DNA of 64,000 nt from Ensifer adhaerens (GCF_001270265.1 NZ_LGAP01000031.1:1-64000), one strand, 5' to 3'. Positions 45,547-55,064 are shown, counted from the first letter of the stretch. Program-made: numbers and translations. Notes: a model not told the origin generated them from the letters alone.

Positions 45547-46548
45547 TCACTCCGTGCGTTTGGCCGCAGGCGAGAACGCCAGCGTCAACCACACGTTCCA
45601 ACCTTCGGCGCGGTTCTTGGCGCCGAACTCGTAATAGCCTTTGAGATTGACGTATCCGTCGGCCGCGTCGCTGGCCTGGAACTTGTAGCCGACTTGCGGA
45701 CCGATGCCAAAGACGCGCGTCTTGAAGTCGCCCAGTGTCGCGCCTGCGCCACTGTCTCCTGTGAGCTGTTGGAAGGCATAGCCAACCACACCCACATGCA
45801 CATGTTCGTTGAGAAACTGCGAGGCGGCCCAGTCGATGTGTCCGTCGATGCCGTTCTTGTAGTCGGTATCCGGATTCTCGAAATTGTAGGTCAGGCCGCC
45901 GACGATCGAAAACTCGCGGCCAGTGCCGGGATCGAGATAGGTGTAGCCGACGCCGCCATCAACGGCCGCATGACCGAGACCCAGGTTCGCAAGCCGGTCG
46001 GGGTCGTAGGACCCGACGGGGATATCGCCCGTGACATAGGTCATGTAGTTGTTGACGCCGTCGTTCCACTTGAGTGAGAACTGCGGGAAAAGATCGCCAA
46101 ATCCGGTGATGGCCTCGCTACGGCTTCCCGAAACAGTTCCTCCGCCGGGACCGGTCAACGTCGCGTCCACTGAGGCGGAGCTGCGGCCTGCGATCGCAAG
46201 CAGGCTGAAGGCGGCCTGTCCACCCAACAGCGGCTCTTCGAAGGTATATGTCGGGCCGAACGCGAAGAGGTTGCCGCGGCCGTCGACACCGACATCAATC
46301 TGGCCGCCGCGCGGAAACCGTGCGTTTGCTCCGCCATCTGCCGAAAGATGAAGATAAAGGGAGGCAAAGGACCAGCCCGGTTGCGTCGGCACGGCCGCGA
46401 AGCTGCCTTGCAGGCCAGGAAGCCAGAAACTCAGCCCGCCTTCGTCGGCGTGTGCCGGTGACGTGGCGACGGCAGCCAGAAGCACCGCAGCGTACCCCAA
46501 ACGAGCAGCGTATCCGCAACTCGATTTCGTCCCCCGCCAGTATTGCAT
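45547..46548 (-). CDS. MetA-pathway-type outer-membrane protein
   Basis: A 333-residue protein of the Phenol_MetA_deg family (outer-membrane porin-like, near the phenol meta-pathway genes in other bacteria). Signal peptide (AARLGYAAVLLAAVATSPAH, cut at AHADEG), then alternating beta-strand repeats (FAFGPTYTFEEPLLGGQAAF; GYTYLDPGTGREFSIVGGLT; GYKFQASDAADGYVNLKGYY) ending with an aromatic strand. The ATG at 46548 is chosen; longer frames run into greA-like DNA. It sits between greA and its partial copy. Confidence 0.8.
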   Translation of the reverse strand: MQYWRGTKSSCGYAARLGYAAVLLAAVATSPAHADEGGLSFWLPGLQGSFAAVPTQPGWSFASLYLHLSADGGANARFPRGGQIDVGVDGRGNLFAFGPTYTFEEPLLGGQAAFSLLAIAGRSSASVDATLTGPGGGTVSGSRSEAITGFGDLFPQFSLKWNDGVNNYMTYVTGDIPVGSYDPDRLANLGLGHAAVDGGVGYTYLDPGTGREFSIVGGLTYNFENPDTDYKNGIDGHIDWAASQFLNEHVHVGVVGYAFQQLTGDSGAGATLGDFKTRVFGIGPQVGYKFQASDAADGYVNLKGYYEFGAKNRAEGWNVWLTLAFSPAAKRTE

Positions 46549-46719
46549 CCAGACGTTCCCCCGAGCGATTCTGATCGCGACAAACATACATGAGGGGATG
46601 GAAGAGGGAACCGATGTTTGGTGAGCGATATCGAGACTTTGGCTGACGAACGGCAAGTATTTCTCTTGCCGGCTTGGCAGCCAGCACTTGCTCTGCAACC
46701 GGCAGATCCAAACCAAGGT

Positions 46720-47024
46720 GTCGACATCCGCTCCGGCAGGCGGCAGGGCCCTTGCGCGATCTGCGCTATCTTGCCGAACGGGCGCACACGGCCCAGCTCG
46801 TCGCCGCCCCGACCTCGACCGACATCGTCGCCTTCGGCCGCACGGTCACCTTCAGCCGCGACGACGGCCGGGTGCAGACCTACCGCATCGCCGGAGAGGA
46901 CGAGGCGGACCCGAAGGCAGTCGATCTCCTCCGTTTCGCCGGTGGCAGGGGTCCTCATGGGCAAGGGCGTCGGGGATGTGGCATCTGTGGGTGGGCAGGA
47001 GCTGGAGATTACGGGGATTTTGTA
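46720..47024 (+). pseudogene. Partial, frameshifted copy of greA
   Basis: The DNA repeats about 300 bases of the greA gene at 45087-45384: RRQAAGPLRDLRYLAERAHT, AQLVAAPTSTDIVAFGRTVT, FSRDDGRVQTYRIAGEDEAD. At DPKA the copy has lost two bases, so the end continues in another frame (VSPVAGVLMGKGVGDVASVG; GQELEITGIL). The 5' part including the start and coiled-coil is missing. The two copies are direct repeats and bracket the MetA-type gene. Confidence 0.88.
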
Positions 47025-47605
47025 GGGTGGGGCGTTTTGCCTGACCATCCGTTGCCATCATCCTTCGTGTCGCTTGCAAGTTTTTACCAACAGGCTAGGC
47101 GCTGGCGTGGTTGCCGGGAAAGTATAATGGCGATCCAATTCCGGCGGTCGGCTTTCGGGCCCGAAGCGGACATTAACGGTCGGATCAATGAAAGAGTGGT
47201 TTGCGCCCCCATGTCGGCCGTAGAAGTCGATTTTGACGTTGCCCGGAAGCAGACATCTCCTGTGACCGCGCTGTACGTGGCGTCGCGACGAGCCTCCGAG
47301 CACATCTCAGCAACGCGGTCAAAGGTTGTGGGTTGTTAAATGTTTACAGCTTTGCGCATCCCCTCGCTTTCGTGGCTCTAGATTTCGTGCAGGCAATCCT
47401 GAGTCAGCCGAGCGTTGGCTGCCACCGGCCCTGCCACCGAGACTATGTTTGCCATCCGCCTCGTTTCGTGGCGGCCTTCTCGCAGCCGGATTCTGGCCGC
47501 GTGCTTGGAACTAATGACGGGCGAGACTGTTTCAGCTGAGACTTTGGCATGACGCTGACGTGCCCTCCTGGCTGGGTAAGCCTCGATTTTGAGGAGACTC
47601 GCATC
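47025..47605. other. Intergenic, no gene seen
   Basis: I find no frame with a ribosome site or protein-like composition. The stretch GGTCGGCTTTCGGGCCCGAAGC resembles decayed sequence that is common between genes in Rhizobiales. Confidence 0.4.
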
Positions 47606-48046
47606 ATGAAGATTTCGTCCAGATTTCGTTCAGTCGCGGCTGCGGTTATCGCTGCAGCAGGAATCAGCTTTGCCGGCTCCGCGCATGCCGACAGCGGTAC
47701 GATCAGCTTCTCAGTCTACAAGGCTGCCTTCTTTGTGGGTGGTTCTGGAGGCGAGGGCACGCTGACCTTCCATGGTCGCCGCTATCCCATCTCTGTCGGC
47801 GGCATCTCGGGCGGCCTCGCGTTCGGGGCTTCTAAGACCTATTTCCATGGTACCGTTCGCCACATTCGCCGCGCCCGAGATGTGACGGGGGTCTACGGTG
47901 CGGCAGGCGGTGGCGGCGCGCTCGGCAAAGGGGCCCAGGTGATCGTCATGACCAATGACAAGGGCGCCCAACTCGAGCTCTCAGGCAAGCAGGTAGGCCT
48001 GCAAGTTAACGCCGATCTCAGCGGTATTGCCATCACGGTGAAGTAA
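47606..48046 (+). CDS. Secreted protein of unknown function
   Basis: A 146-residue exported protein: signal peptide (VAAAVIAAAGISFAGSAHAD) followed by a glycine-rich beta-like domain with the landmarks GGSGGEGTLTFHGRRYPISV, GLAFGASKTYFHGTVRHIRR, VTGVYGAAGGGGALGKGAQV and VIVMTNDKGAQLELSGKQVG. It looks like a conserved rhizobial secreted family, but I cannot name it. GAGGAG lies about nine bases before the ATG. Confidence 0.7.
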   Translation: MKISSRFRSVAAAVIAAAGISFAGSAHADSGTISFSVYKAAFFVGGSGGEGTLTFHGRRYPISVGGISGGLAFGASKTYFHGTVRHIRRARDVTGVYGAAGGGGALGKGAQVIVMTNDKGAQLELSGKQVGLQVNADLSGIAITVK

Positions 48047-48443
48047 GGGTCGTCGCTCCGTTCGTCGTCCCTGCAGTCGGCCCACTACGCTGAATACAAA
48101 GGTCGGCTTTCAGCGCTACCATCTAGGAAGCGGCCGTTCCACTGTCGGCCCCAAATCGGTCACCCATCTAGCGGGAGCCGACGTCTGCTTCTGGCGCAAA
48201 GCTGTCGTTAGTAGCAGCGTCAGGCAAGTGGCCGGAGTGCATTGGTAGGAAGGCCGCATTCCGGTGGGTGCTGATGAGGAAGCGCGGCCACGTGAGTCCC
48301 ACATACCCGACTACTAGCTGCACGCAAGTCATTGACCCTGGCTTCTTGCAAAGTGATGTCCTCGCGCACCCCCCGCCAAATCACCCTCGACATTTGCGCT
48401 TCAATGCCTAATCTCCGCGGCAATTCAGTCATGGAATTGCTTG
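48047..48443. other. Intergenic, no gene seen
   Basis: A degraded stretch of about 400 bases without a credible frame. GTCGGCTTTCAGCGCTACC and neighbouring bases resemble the decayed sequence at 47150. Confidence 0.4.
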
Positions 48444-49550
48444 ATGTCCCTTCGACTTGCCACCTTCAATATCGAAAATCTCATGAGCCGCTTCGACTTT
48501 TCCGGCTTTCGCAATCAGCTCAAGCAGGACCGGGTGCTGAGGCTCTTCGATGTGAAGACGGAGGCCGAGTATCAGCGGCTGGAGGAGGCGCGCACGATCG
48601 CGCATACGGACGATACGCGGCAGATGTCGGCGTTGGCGATTGCCGATTGCGATGCGGATATCCTCTGCCTGCAGGAGGCCGACAACATGGCGTCGCTGCA
48701 GGCCTTCGAATACAACTATCTCTTCCGCATGGTCGGCAATGGCTATCGCCAGAAATACCTGATCGAGGGCAATGATTCGCGCGGGATCGACGTGGCGGTG
48801 CTGATGCGCGAGGAAACGCGCGATGGCCAGCCGATCGAGTGCCTCGAGGTGAAGAGCCATGCGGGGCTGACCTATGCGGATCTCGATATCTTCAACGATG
48901 CGCTGGCTGCCACCAACCGGCCGAACGACCGGATCTTCAAGCGCGACTGCCTGGAGCTGGATTTGCGGATCGGCGGGCGGCCGCTGGCGCTCTATGTCGT
49001 GCATTTCAAATCCATGGGGCCGGCGCGCGAGGGGCTCGACGGGCGCCAGGCGACGATGCCGGTGCGCACGGCGGAGGCCAAGGCCGTGCGCCATATCATC
49101 GAAAGCCGGTTCGGCCACGGGCACACCGCCGACAAGATGTTCGCGATCTGCGGTGACATGAACGACTATCAGGAGAAGGTCGACATCCTCGGCGACCGGC
49201 GCAACGGCTACGAGTTCGTGCCGCGCGAGGAGGAGGAAAGCGCGCTCGACGTGCTGATATCAGACGGTTTTGTCGAAAACCCGATGCTGCGCCGGCCGGT
49301 GCTCGACCGCTGGACGCTGTTTCACAGCCGCGGGCCGCAGGAGCGACACCTCTGCCAGCTCGACTATATCTGGCTGTCGCCGGCGCTCGCCCGGCGCAAT
49401 GAGGGCCGGATTCCGGAAATCATCCGCGGCGGCCAGCCCTTCCGCACGATCTTTCCGCCGGGGCAGGAGGTGGAGCGCTATCCGCGCACCGGCTGGGACC
49501 GGCCGAAGGCATCGGACCATTGCCCCGTGGCCATGACGCTGGACGTGTGA
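48444..49550 (+). CDS. Endonuclease/exonuclease/phosphatase-family protein
   Basis: A 368-residue protein of the EEP fold: SLRLATFNIENLMSRFD (metal Asn), DILCLQEADNMASL (metal Glu), YVVHFKSMGPAREGLDGRQA, FAICGDMNDYQEKVDILGD (GDxN motif) and ASDHCPVAMTL at the end (catalytic SDH). The ATG at 48444 is one codon after a TTG; both starts differ by one residue. Its stop is followed three bases later by the Nudix ATG. Substrate could be nucleic acid or a phosphoester. Confidence 0.9.
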   Translation: MSLRLATFNIENLMSRFDFSGFRNQLKQDRVLRLFDVKTEAEYQRLEEARTIAHTDDTRQMSALAIADCDADILCLQEADNMASLQAFEYNYLFRMVGNGYRQKYLIEGNDSRGIDVAVLMREETRDGQPIECLEVKSHAGLTYADLDIFNDALAATNRPNDRIFKRDCLELDLRIGGRPLALYVVHFKSMGPAREGLDGRQATMPVRTAEAKAVRHIIESRFGHGHTADKMFAICGDMNDYQEKVDILGDRRNGYEFVPREEEESALDVLISDGFVENPMLRRPVLDRWTLFHSRGPQERHLCQLDYIWLSPALARRNEGRIPEIIRGGQPFRTIFPPGQEVERYPRTGWDRPKASDHCPVAMTLDV

Positions 49551-49552
49551 CC

Positions 49553-50287
49553 ATGGACGCTCTCGAAAGCAACCTTGCCCATTGGCCCGAGGAAGGCGCA
49601 ATCCTGCCGATCTCCGGCGTCGATATCCGGGTCAAGGACGGCCCGCATCCCTTCCATCTGGATCAGGTGGATCAGGCGCAGGCGAACTGGCAGGCGGAGA
49701 TTGCCGCCAATCCGCATCTCTTCGACGGGCAGATGGTGTTGCAGCGGGCGCTCCGGATCGAAGACGGCCGCGTGGTGGGTGAGGGGCATGTGGTGCCCTA
49801 TTCGACCTTTCTGTGGTGGCGCAAGACCCGCACGAATGCCGCCTTCCACCTCTTCGCCATGCCGGTGATCGTGTCTTCCGACGGGGCTCTGATCCTGGTG
49901 CGCATGGGCTCGCACACGGCCAATCCGGCCCGGGTCTACAGCCCCTCCGGCTCGCTCGAGCCGGACGACGTGATCGACGGGCGCTGCGACATCGCGGGCA
50001 ATATCCGCCGCGAGGCGCTGGAGGAGACCGGCATCGACCTCGACGCGGGCGTCGCGGAACCCGGCTACCACGTGCTGCACATGGGGCGGGCGGTGACGGT
50101 GTTCCGGCTCTACCGCGTGGCGGAAACGGCCGAAGCGCTGGTTGCAAGCGTTGCGGCCCATATCGCCGGCGATCCCGAGCCGGAGATCGACGAGGCGATC
50201 GCCATCTGGGGGCCGGACCCCGGGGCGCACAATTATCCGCCCTTCATCCTGCCGATCCTCACCTGGCTGTTTGACGGAAAGCGGTGA
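49553..50287 (+). CDS. Nudix hydrolase
   Basis: A 244-residue protein. The Nudix box is visible as GNIRREALEETGIDL (REALEETGI; the more N-terminal Glu is not at its usual position). An N-terminal region of about 100 residues before it resembles Nudix proteins that act on nucleotide sugars or dinucleotides. Starts three bases after the EEP stop, so translationally linked to it. Confidence 0.85.
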   Translation: MDALESNLAHWPEEGAILPISGVDIRVKDGPHPFHLDQVDQAQANWQAEIAANPHLFDGQMVLQRALRIEDGRVVGEGHVVPYSTFLWWRKTRTNAAFHLFAMPVIVSSDGALILVRMGSHTANPARVYSPSGSLEPDDVIDGRCDIAGNIRREALEETGIDLDAGVAEPGYHVLHMGRAVTVFRLYRVAETAEALVASVAAHIAGDPEPEIDEAIAIWGPDPGAHNYPPFILPILTWLFDGKR

Positions 50288-50335
50288 TCCTGCGGACCAT
50301 CGAGGGATGAACGCATGTAAAAGGCGGGGAATAGA

Positions 50336-51121
50336 ATGCAGTGGCTCCTCCAGGAGTTCGAAGATACCAAGAAGCTGGCCGAGGCGCTCGACCAGCTCAA
50401 AATCTCCTGTACATGGCACAAGGTCGTGCCGTTCGTCGGCGAACTTATCCCCAAACCGATCGTGGCAGATCCAGATTCGGTGGTCATGTTCGGCTCCTAC
50501 TCACTGTGGAAGAACGCCGAGGCAAACCGCTACCGGCCGGGCATGTTCAAGCTGCGCCCCTTCGTTCACGAGCCGGTGTGGCATCCTCACCTCCTCAACG
50601 GAGCCGATGCGCTGTTCCTGACCCTCCGGGACATCCCTGAGCGTCTGACTGACGATGGAAGGGAATGGTTCCTGCGCCCGGTCGACGACAGCAAGGAGGA
50701 GCCGGGCAACGTCAAATCTACCGGTGAGATCATCCGTATGGCGGGAAGGGTGCTTGCGCTTGATGAAGAGGAGATCCCGCAGGGATCGCTTCGCCATGAC
50801 ACGCTGCTGATGCTGACCCGGCCGGTTCGCATCACGTACGAATGGCGTGTCTGGGTCGTCGGCGGGCGGATTGTCACCTATTCGCTCTACAAAGAGGGAT
50901 CGCGCGTCTTCTACCGCCCGACGATCGACGGGGATGCGCTGGAGTTTGCGCAGCGCATGGTGGATATCAATCCTGGCTATTCGCCAGCCTATGTAATCGA
51001 TGTTTGCCGCACCGCAGAGGGACTGAAGCTCCTGGAGACGAACTGTCTCAACTCTGCCGGATTTTATGCCGCAGACCTTGTGAGGCTCTCCAGCGCGATC
51101 GACAGCCTCGTCCGCGATTGA
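50336..51121 (+). CDS. ATP-grasp-domain protein (DUF4343-like)
   Basis: A 261-residue protein with an ATP-grasp C-terminal half: EWRVWVVGGRIVTYSLYKEG and YVIDVCRTAEGLKLLETNCL, then NSAGFYAADLV (the Asp/Glu/Asn metal-binding region). DUF4343-type proteins are related to amide-forming ligases. Preceded 49 bases upstream by the Nudix gene. May ligate a small peptide or amino acid; no substrate is evident. Confidence 0.8.
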   Translation: MQWLLQEFEDTKKLAEALDQLKISCTWHKVVPFVGELIPKPIVADPDSVVMFGSYSLWKNAEANRYRPGMFKLRPFVHEPVWHPHLLNGADALFLTLRDIPERLTDDGREWFLRPVDDSKEEPGNVKSTGEIIRMAGRVLALDEEEIPQGSLRHDTLLMLTRPVRITYEWRVWVVGGRIVTYSLYKEGSRVFYRPTIDGDALEFAQRMVDINPGYSPAYVIDVCRTAEGLKLLETNCLNSAGFYAADLVRLSSAIDSLVRD

Positions 51122-51299
51122 AAGGTGGCAAGGCGGCAACCAGTTGGTCAAGCGTCGGGGGAGGCTGGGGATCGGCGGCATCCGGCGTGGAAGGTCGACG
51201 AGGCGTACGCCAGCGGCGGGAGCGCTGAGGCTGTGCTGAACGACGCTACAGGGCTTTAGGGGTATCGATTCCGATCTCAGAAATTGTGCGGCGGATCGC

Positions 51300-51830
51300 T
51301 CAGATTGAGCGACCCAGAACCTGCATGCTGTGCTGCTTCGTCCCGATGCGGACCGGCCCTGCGGTTCGAACCGAGGTGAAGCCTTGCCCTTCCCAGAAAC
51401 GAAGTCCGGCCTCGTTCTCGGCGAAGACAGCGAGTTCCACGCAGTCGGCTCCTTGCGTCTTCAGCCAGCCGAAAAAATCGCCGCACAGGGTTTTCGCCAC
51501 GCCTTGCCCGCGAACGGCCGGGTCGATCAGCAGAAGCGCGATCCACCAGGATTTCTCCTTCGGGTAATCGCGGTCGCAGGCGAGCATGCCGACGATGTCT
51601 CCTGTGGCCGACTTCAGGCCGAAGACGAACTTGTCGGCCTCGGTTCGGCCCGGGGGAAAGCTCTGAATTTCTTCGAGCACCACGGTGGCGTCAGGCAGGT
51701 GGCCGCGCTCCAGCACCACATAGTCCTGGCAGCTCTGATAAAGCGGCATCAGCCGCGGTGCATCCGCCTCGGTCAGCCCTTCGATTTCAAAGCCAGCGAG
51801 TGCGCTCGGGAAAGTCGTGGTCTTGTCCAT
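51300..51830 (-). CDS. GNAT-family N-acetyltransferase
   Basis: A 176-residue acetyltransferase: LTEADAPRLMPLYQSCQDY, ALLLIDPAVRGQGVAKTLCG (acetyl-CoA motif RGQGVA), LAVFAENEAGLRFWEGQGFT and a FTSVRTAGPVRIGTKQHSM end. The ATG at 51830 is chosen; a longer frame begins 63 bases earlier. It is convergent with the ATP-grasp gene. Confidence 0.88.
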   Translation of the reverse strand: MDKTTTFPSALAGFEIEGLTEADAPRLMPLYQSCQDYVVLERGHLPDATVVLEEIQSFPPGRTEADKFVFGLKSATGDIVGMLACDRDYPKEKSWWIALLLIDPAVRGQGVAKTLCGDFFGWLKTQGADCVELAVFAENEAGLRFWEGQGFTSVRTAGPVRIGTKQHSMQVLGRSI

Positions 51831-51999
51831 CGCTCGCACATGGCATGGCGAAGCGATCGGTGCAATGGTCCCCGCGCGGGCGCGCCTGAGCATCCGCCGT
51901 CACGGGATCAAGGCCCGGGAAGCTGCCTTCGTGGTGTTCTCATCCGCATCACCAGCCTGTTGTCGGGATCGAAGACCTGACATCGCGCAGCATGCGGCG

Positions 52000-52332
52000 T
52001 CACGGTCGATAATGGCTGTTGCGCTTCTTTTCGGCGCTTCGGACCCAATACCGAAGAATGGTCGTGCCCAGGCAGGCGGCTGCGGCGGGATAGATCGGGG
52101 TCCACTGGCACAGCGCTCCGACGATGGCACCCACGTAGCTGGCGATTCCACAATAGACGACGATTGAAAACGACCCGAGATAAAACGAGTTGAAGCGGCG
52201 ATAGTCCCGCAGGAACTCGGCCAATCCCCTGGCGAACGTTGACAACAGCCCCCGAGACGGTAGGCGTTGGACGCCGCGCAGCGCTTCCATCTCTCTGAGC
52301 TTGTCTAGTAGCCGCTTTGTTGTTCTGGGCAT
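52000..52332 (-). CDS. Small membrane protein of unknown function
   Basis: A 110-residue protein: basic helical N-terminus (PRTTKRLLDKLREMEALRGV) and two hydrophobic segments (FYLGSFSIVVYCGIASYVGA; IYPAAAACLGTTILRYWVRS). No family recognised. The frame is the only open one across this stretch, but no strong ribosome site is visible. Confidence 0.5.
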   Translation of the reverse strand: MPRTTKRLLDKLREMEALRGVQRLPSRGLLSTFARGLAEFLRDYRRFNSFYLGSFSIVVYCGIASYVGAIVGALCQWTPIYPAAAACLGTTILRYWVRSAEKKRNSHYRP

Positions 52333-52505
52333 TTGTCGATGTTGACGGGCGTTGTGACAGGATTGCAGTCCAGATTATCGCGAGAGCGGTTTCGGCAAGG
52401 TAAATGCAACTCTCCCGCGTAGCCATTTCACTGCGCATGCGACCGCGATGGCGCCGAATGGGTGGGTGTTGGCTCGGATCACCAGAAACCTCATACCGGT
52501 AAAGC

Positions 52506-52754
52506 ATGAAGACACTCGGACGCCTCATCCTGTCCGCCATCCTGGCGTTTATCTCCAGCCTGATCGTCTTGGGACTGTTTCTTCCCGTTTACGGTGTTTT
52601 CGAGGGCGGGACACATAACTGCCTGAAGGACGGTTTGGGGACGTGTTTCTCCATGATCCCGCTGAGCGTGCTGATTTACGGACCGTTGTTTTCCATCGGC
52701 GGTGTGCTGATCGGCACGCCTGTCTTCATGACGGTACTCGCATGGCGCGATTGA
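52506..52754 (+). CDS. Small membrane protein of unknown function
   Basis: An 82-residue protein with two spans (ILSAILAFISSLIVLGLFLP; LIYGPLFSIGGVLIGTPVFM) and two Cys in the loop between (NCLKDGLGTC), which could form a disulfide in the periplasm. No family recognised. Confidence 0.55.
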   Translation: MKTLGRLILSAILAFISSLIVLGLFLPVYGVFEGGTHNCLKDGLGTCFSMIPLSVLIYGPLFSIGGVLIGTPVFMTVLAWRD

Positions 52755-52868
52755 TTTTTGCGAGCTGAAGCAGCTGTTCACTGCCGCCGGCGCGCCATTT
52801 CAGGTCCGGCAGGCATGCCGGCAGGGTGGGGCGGGTGGCACGGCCCCCTGCCATCCCGCCATCCGCCG

Positions 52869-53405
52869 TTACGCCTCGATCTTGCGTGCGATCGCGATCT
52901 TCGGATTGCGGAAGCCCATGGCGATCCAGGCCCAGAGAAGCTTGGCGTAGAAGGACATGGTGTGGGTCTTCAGGTTCGGAATGTCTTTTGGCAGCCGGGA
53001 CGCATCGGGCAGGTCGCCGACCATGGTGCGCAGCTCGGCCTTCGGCCGCGTCTCTTTGGGCCAGAGGTGCAGGTAGAGGCTGAGCCAGTGCGCACCCTTC
53101 ATCTCCAGGAACACCGGCGTGTTGCAGCAGGTGGCGATGACCCGGCGGGAGCCGGCGTCGGCCGACAGCCGGAATTCGCTGAGGTTTTCCTCGCCCGAGA
53201 CGATCGTGATCCGGTCCTTGCGGTACTCCGCGCTGGGGGTCGCTTCGTAGGACGTCAGGATGTTGCGGGCGCCGGGGAGGGCCGCGAGACGGGCGGCAGC
53301 CGCCCGGCAGCTGTCGCACAGGCACTCGGACACGAGGATCGGCGCTCCCTGCACCTTGAGCCGTGTCTGTCCGCAGGCGCATCCGATATGGGTCGTATCG
53401 CTCAT
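52869..53405 (-). CDS. GFA/CENP-V-like zinc protein (DUF6151-like)
   Basis: A 178-residue protein with the Cys pattern of GFA-type zinc sites: C9-x-C11 (CACGQTRLKV) and C28-x-C30-xx-C33 (ECLCDSCRAA), then a CCNTP motif. Family members include S-(hydroxymethyl)glutathione synthase, though most have unknown activity. Its start overlaps the stop of the TetR gene by four bases, so the two are co-translated. Confidence 0.85.
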   Translation of the reverse strand: MSDTTHIGCACGQTRLKVQGAPILVSECLCDSCRAAAARLAALPGARNILTSYEATPSAEYRKDRITIVSGEENLSEFRLSADAGSRRVIATCCNTPVFLEMKGAHWLSLYLHLWPKETRPKAELRTMVGDLPDASRLPKDIPNLKTHTMSFYAKLLWAWIAMGFRNPKIAIARKIEA

Positions 53406-54037
53406 TTCGCATCCTCCTCAGTGACGTGGAACAGGTGTCGGATATAGCGGTCGAGATGGTCGAGGCTTTCGCGGGCAAGCTCGGGATCGTTGCCGGCCTT
53501 GGCGAGCACGAAGCCGCCCTGGATGACGGCCTGCGTGTGCCGGGCAAGGCTCTCGGCCGTCCAGTCACTGATGATGCCGCGGTCGCGGCGCGCGGCCTCG
53601 ATATCGGCCTCCAGCGTGGCGGTATGGCCAAAAATGCTGCGGCCGCAGGCATCGCGAATGTCGGGCGCGCTGGCATAGACCTCCTGCGCCAGGGTGCCGA
53701 CCAGACAGGTGAACTCGGCGATTTCGCCCATGATGATCGCCTTGCGGAAGGCGACATAGGCGAGGATGCGATCGAGCGGGTCGGCCGGCGCGTGATAGGG
53801 CGCGGCTGCAAAAAAGGCGGTCGTCGTTTCTGCCCAGTAATAGGCCGCCGCTACGCCAAGCGCATCCTTGCTGCCGAAATGGTGGAAGAACGCGCCCTTG
53901 GTGACGTCGGCAGCGCGGCAGAGGTCGTCGACGCTGGTGGCGGCGAAGCCCTTGGCGCGGATGATGTCGCGCGCCGCATCGAGCAGCCGGGTCCGTGCGC
54001 TGCCGCGTTCGGGCGATTGTTTGGTTGGTCTGGGCAT
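53402..54037 (-). CDS. TetR/AcrR-family regulator
   Basis: A 211-residue repressor: HTH (TRLLDAARDIIRAKGFAATS; CRAADVTKGAFFHHFGSKDA) and a C-terminal helical domain with TLAQEVYASAPDIRDACGRS. Its likely operator is at 54044, directly in front of the start, so autoregulation with the GFA-like gene downstream is expected. Confidence 0.9.
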   Translation of the reverse strand: MPRPTKQSPERGSARTRLLDAARDIIRAKGFAATSVDDLCRAADVTKGAFFHHFGSKDALGVAAAYYWAETTTAFFAAAPYHAPADPLDRILAYVAFRKAIIMGEIAEFTCLVGTLAQEVYASAPDIRDACGRSIFGHTATLEADIEAARRDRGIISDWTAESLARHTQAVIQGGFVLAKAGNDPELARESLDHLDRYIRHLFHVTEEDAK

Positions 54038-54043
54038 GGTTTA

Positions 54044-54065
54044 ACATACCATACGGTCGGTATGT
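54044..54065. promoter_or_regulatory. TetR operator candidate
   Basis: ACATACC-N8-GGTATGT is a perfect 7-bp inverted repeat seven bases in front of the tetR start. Confidence 0.7.
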
Positions 54066-54222
54066 GTCAATGAAGCGCGTTTGCTTGCTGCGTACCCAAG
54101 TGATCAGGCGGGCGCTAAAAGTGATCGCGATGCGGCTGTGAAGCTGGCATTTGCACCACGGAAGCGGCGGGACCTGACGAGCGACGCGACGGCTGATCCG
54201 GTTCCCGGGTTCGGTACCAGTG

Positions 54223-54256
54223 GTGTAAATGCTTGAATCGATTCAAGGAATTACAC
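54223..54256. repeat. Intergenic hairpin
   Basis: GTGTAA-ATG-CTTGAATCGATTCAAG-GAA-TTACAC: an inner 16-base perfect palindrome with outer matched ends. The surrounding 54066-54366 has no gene that I can support. Confidence 0.7.
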
Positions 54257-54366
54257 GGCATATTTGATGCATTGCAGCATCTTCGTGTGCTCCAGTTTGG
54301 CGCACGGCGCCATAACGGTTTGGCGCCGGGCGCCACACGTGCTGGAGCGTTGCAGGTTCGCGACCG

Positions 54367-55059
54367 TCAGTCCGCGGCGGCGTCGGCGATGGGAAGCCCG
54401 AGGTCCTGCCATTGCTCGCGCGGGATCGCGTCGCCAACCCTGAAATCGAAGCCGACGACCGCTTTGCGATCCGGCGCGACCGAGCAGGAATAGGCGATGC
54501 GCCACCATTGCCGCTTGCTGCGAAATGCAGCCCCATTGGCCTTCAGCGTCTCGCCCGACAGCTTCACACCCGATAGGGCGTAGGCGACGAGGAAATCCGG
54601 ATCGAAGTAGGCCTTCCAGCGGTGGACCTGCTCCATCGCCTCCAGATTGCACAGTTGCACGACGCGCTCTTCGGGTGCGAGCTGTGCCAGACCCTTTCGC
54701 GCCTGCCGGCTGCGGGGCGAAGCGAGGATGCTGGCGGAATAGAGTTTTTCGGCGTGCACAATGCCCGGTGGCTGCGGCACGGGCGTGTTGGCGACGCCGT
54801 GCCCGCCGGGCGTCTCTGAGCGCGTCGTGCCCTCGTGCTGCGGTTCGGTCGCCGGCAGGCTTGCTTCGGCGGTGGGTGGGGCTTGCTTCGGCCTTTCCGG
54901 CATTGGCGCCAGGATCTCGACATCGATGCTGTCTTCGGCGCCGGGCAGGGGCATCAGCTTGGGCGGCAGGCGCGAGAATGCCGTGAAGGCGAGGGCGTGC
55001 AGTGCCAGCGCGAGCGCCAAGGCCCACCAGATCGTCCTGTCATCTGCTCGCCGCCGCAT
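54367..55059 (-). CDS. DUF930-family protein
   Basis: A 230-residue protein with one N-terminal membrane anchor (IWWALALALALHALAFTAFS), a Pro-rich linker and a C-terminal DUF930 domain (EERVVQLCNLEAMEQVHRWK; WWRIAYSCSVAPDRKAVVGF) with two conserved Cys likely to form a disulfide in the periplasm. Function unknown. The MITE-like element begins six bases beyond its start. Confidence 0.82.
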   Translation of the reverse strand: MRRRADDRTIWWALALALALHALAFTAFSRLPPKLMPLPGAEDSIDVEILAPMPERPKQAPPTAEASLPATEPQHEGTTRSETPGGHGVANTPVPQPPGIVHAEKLYSASILASPRSRQARKGLAQLAPEERVVQLCNLEAMEQVHRWKAYFDPDFLVAYALSGVKLSGETLKANGAAFRSKRQWWRIAYSCSVAPDRKAVVGFDFRVGDAIPREQWQDLGLPIADAAAD

Positions 55060-55064
55060 GGGTT

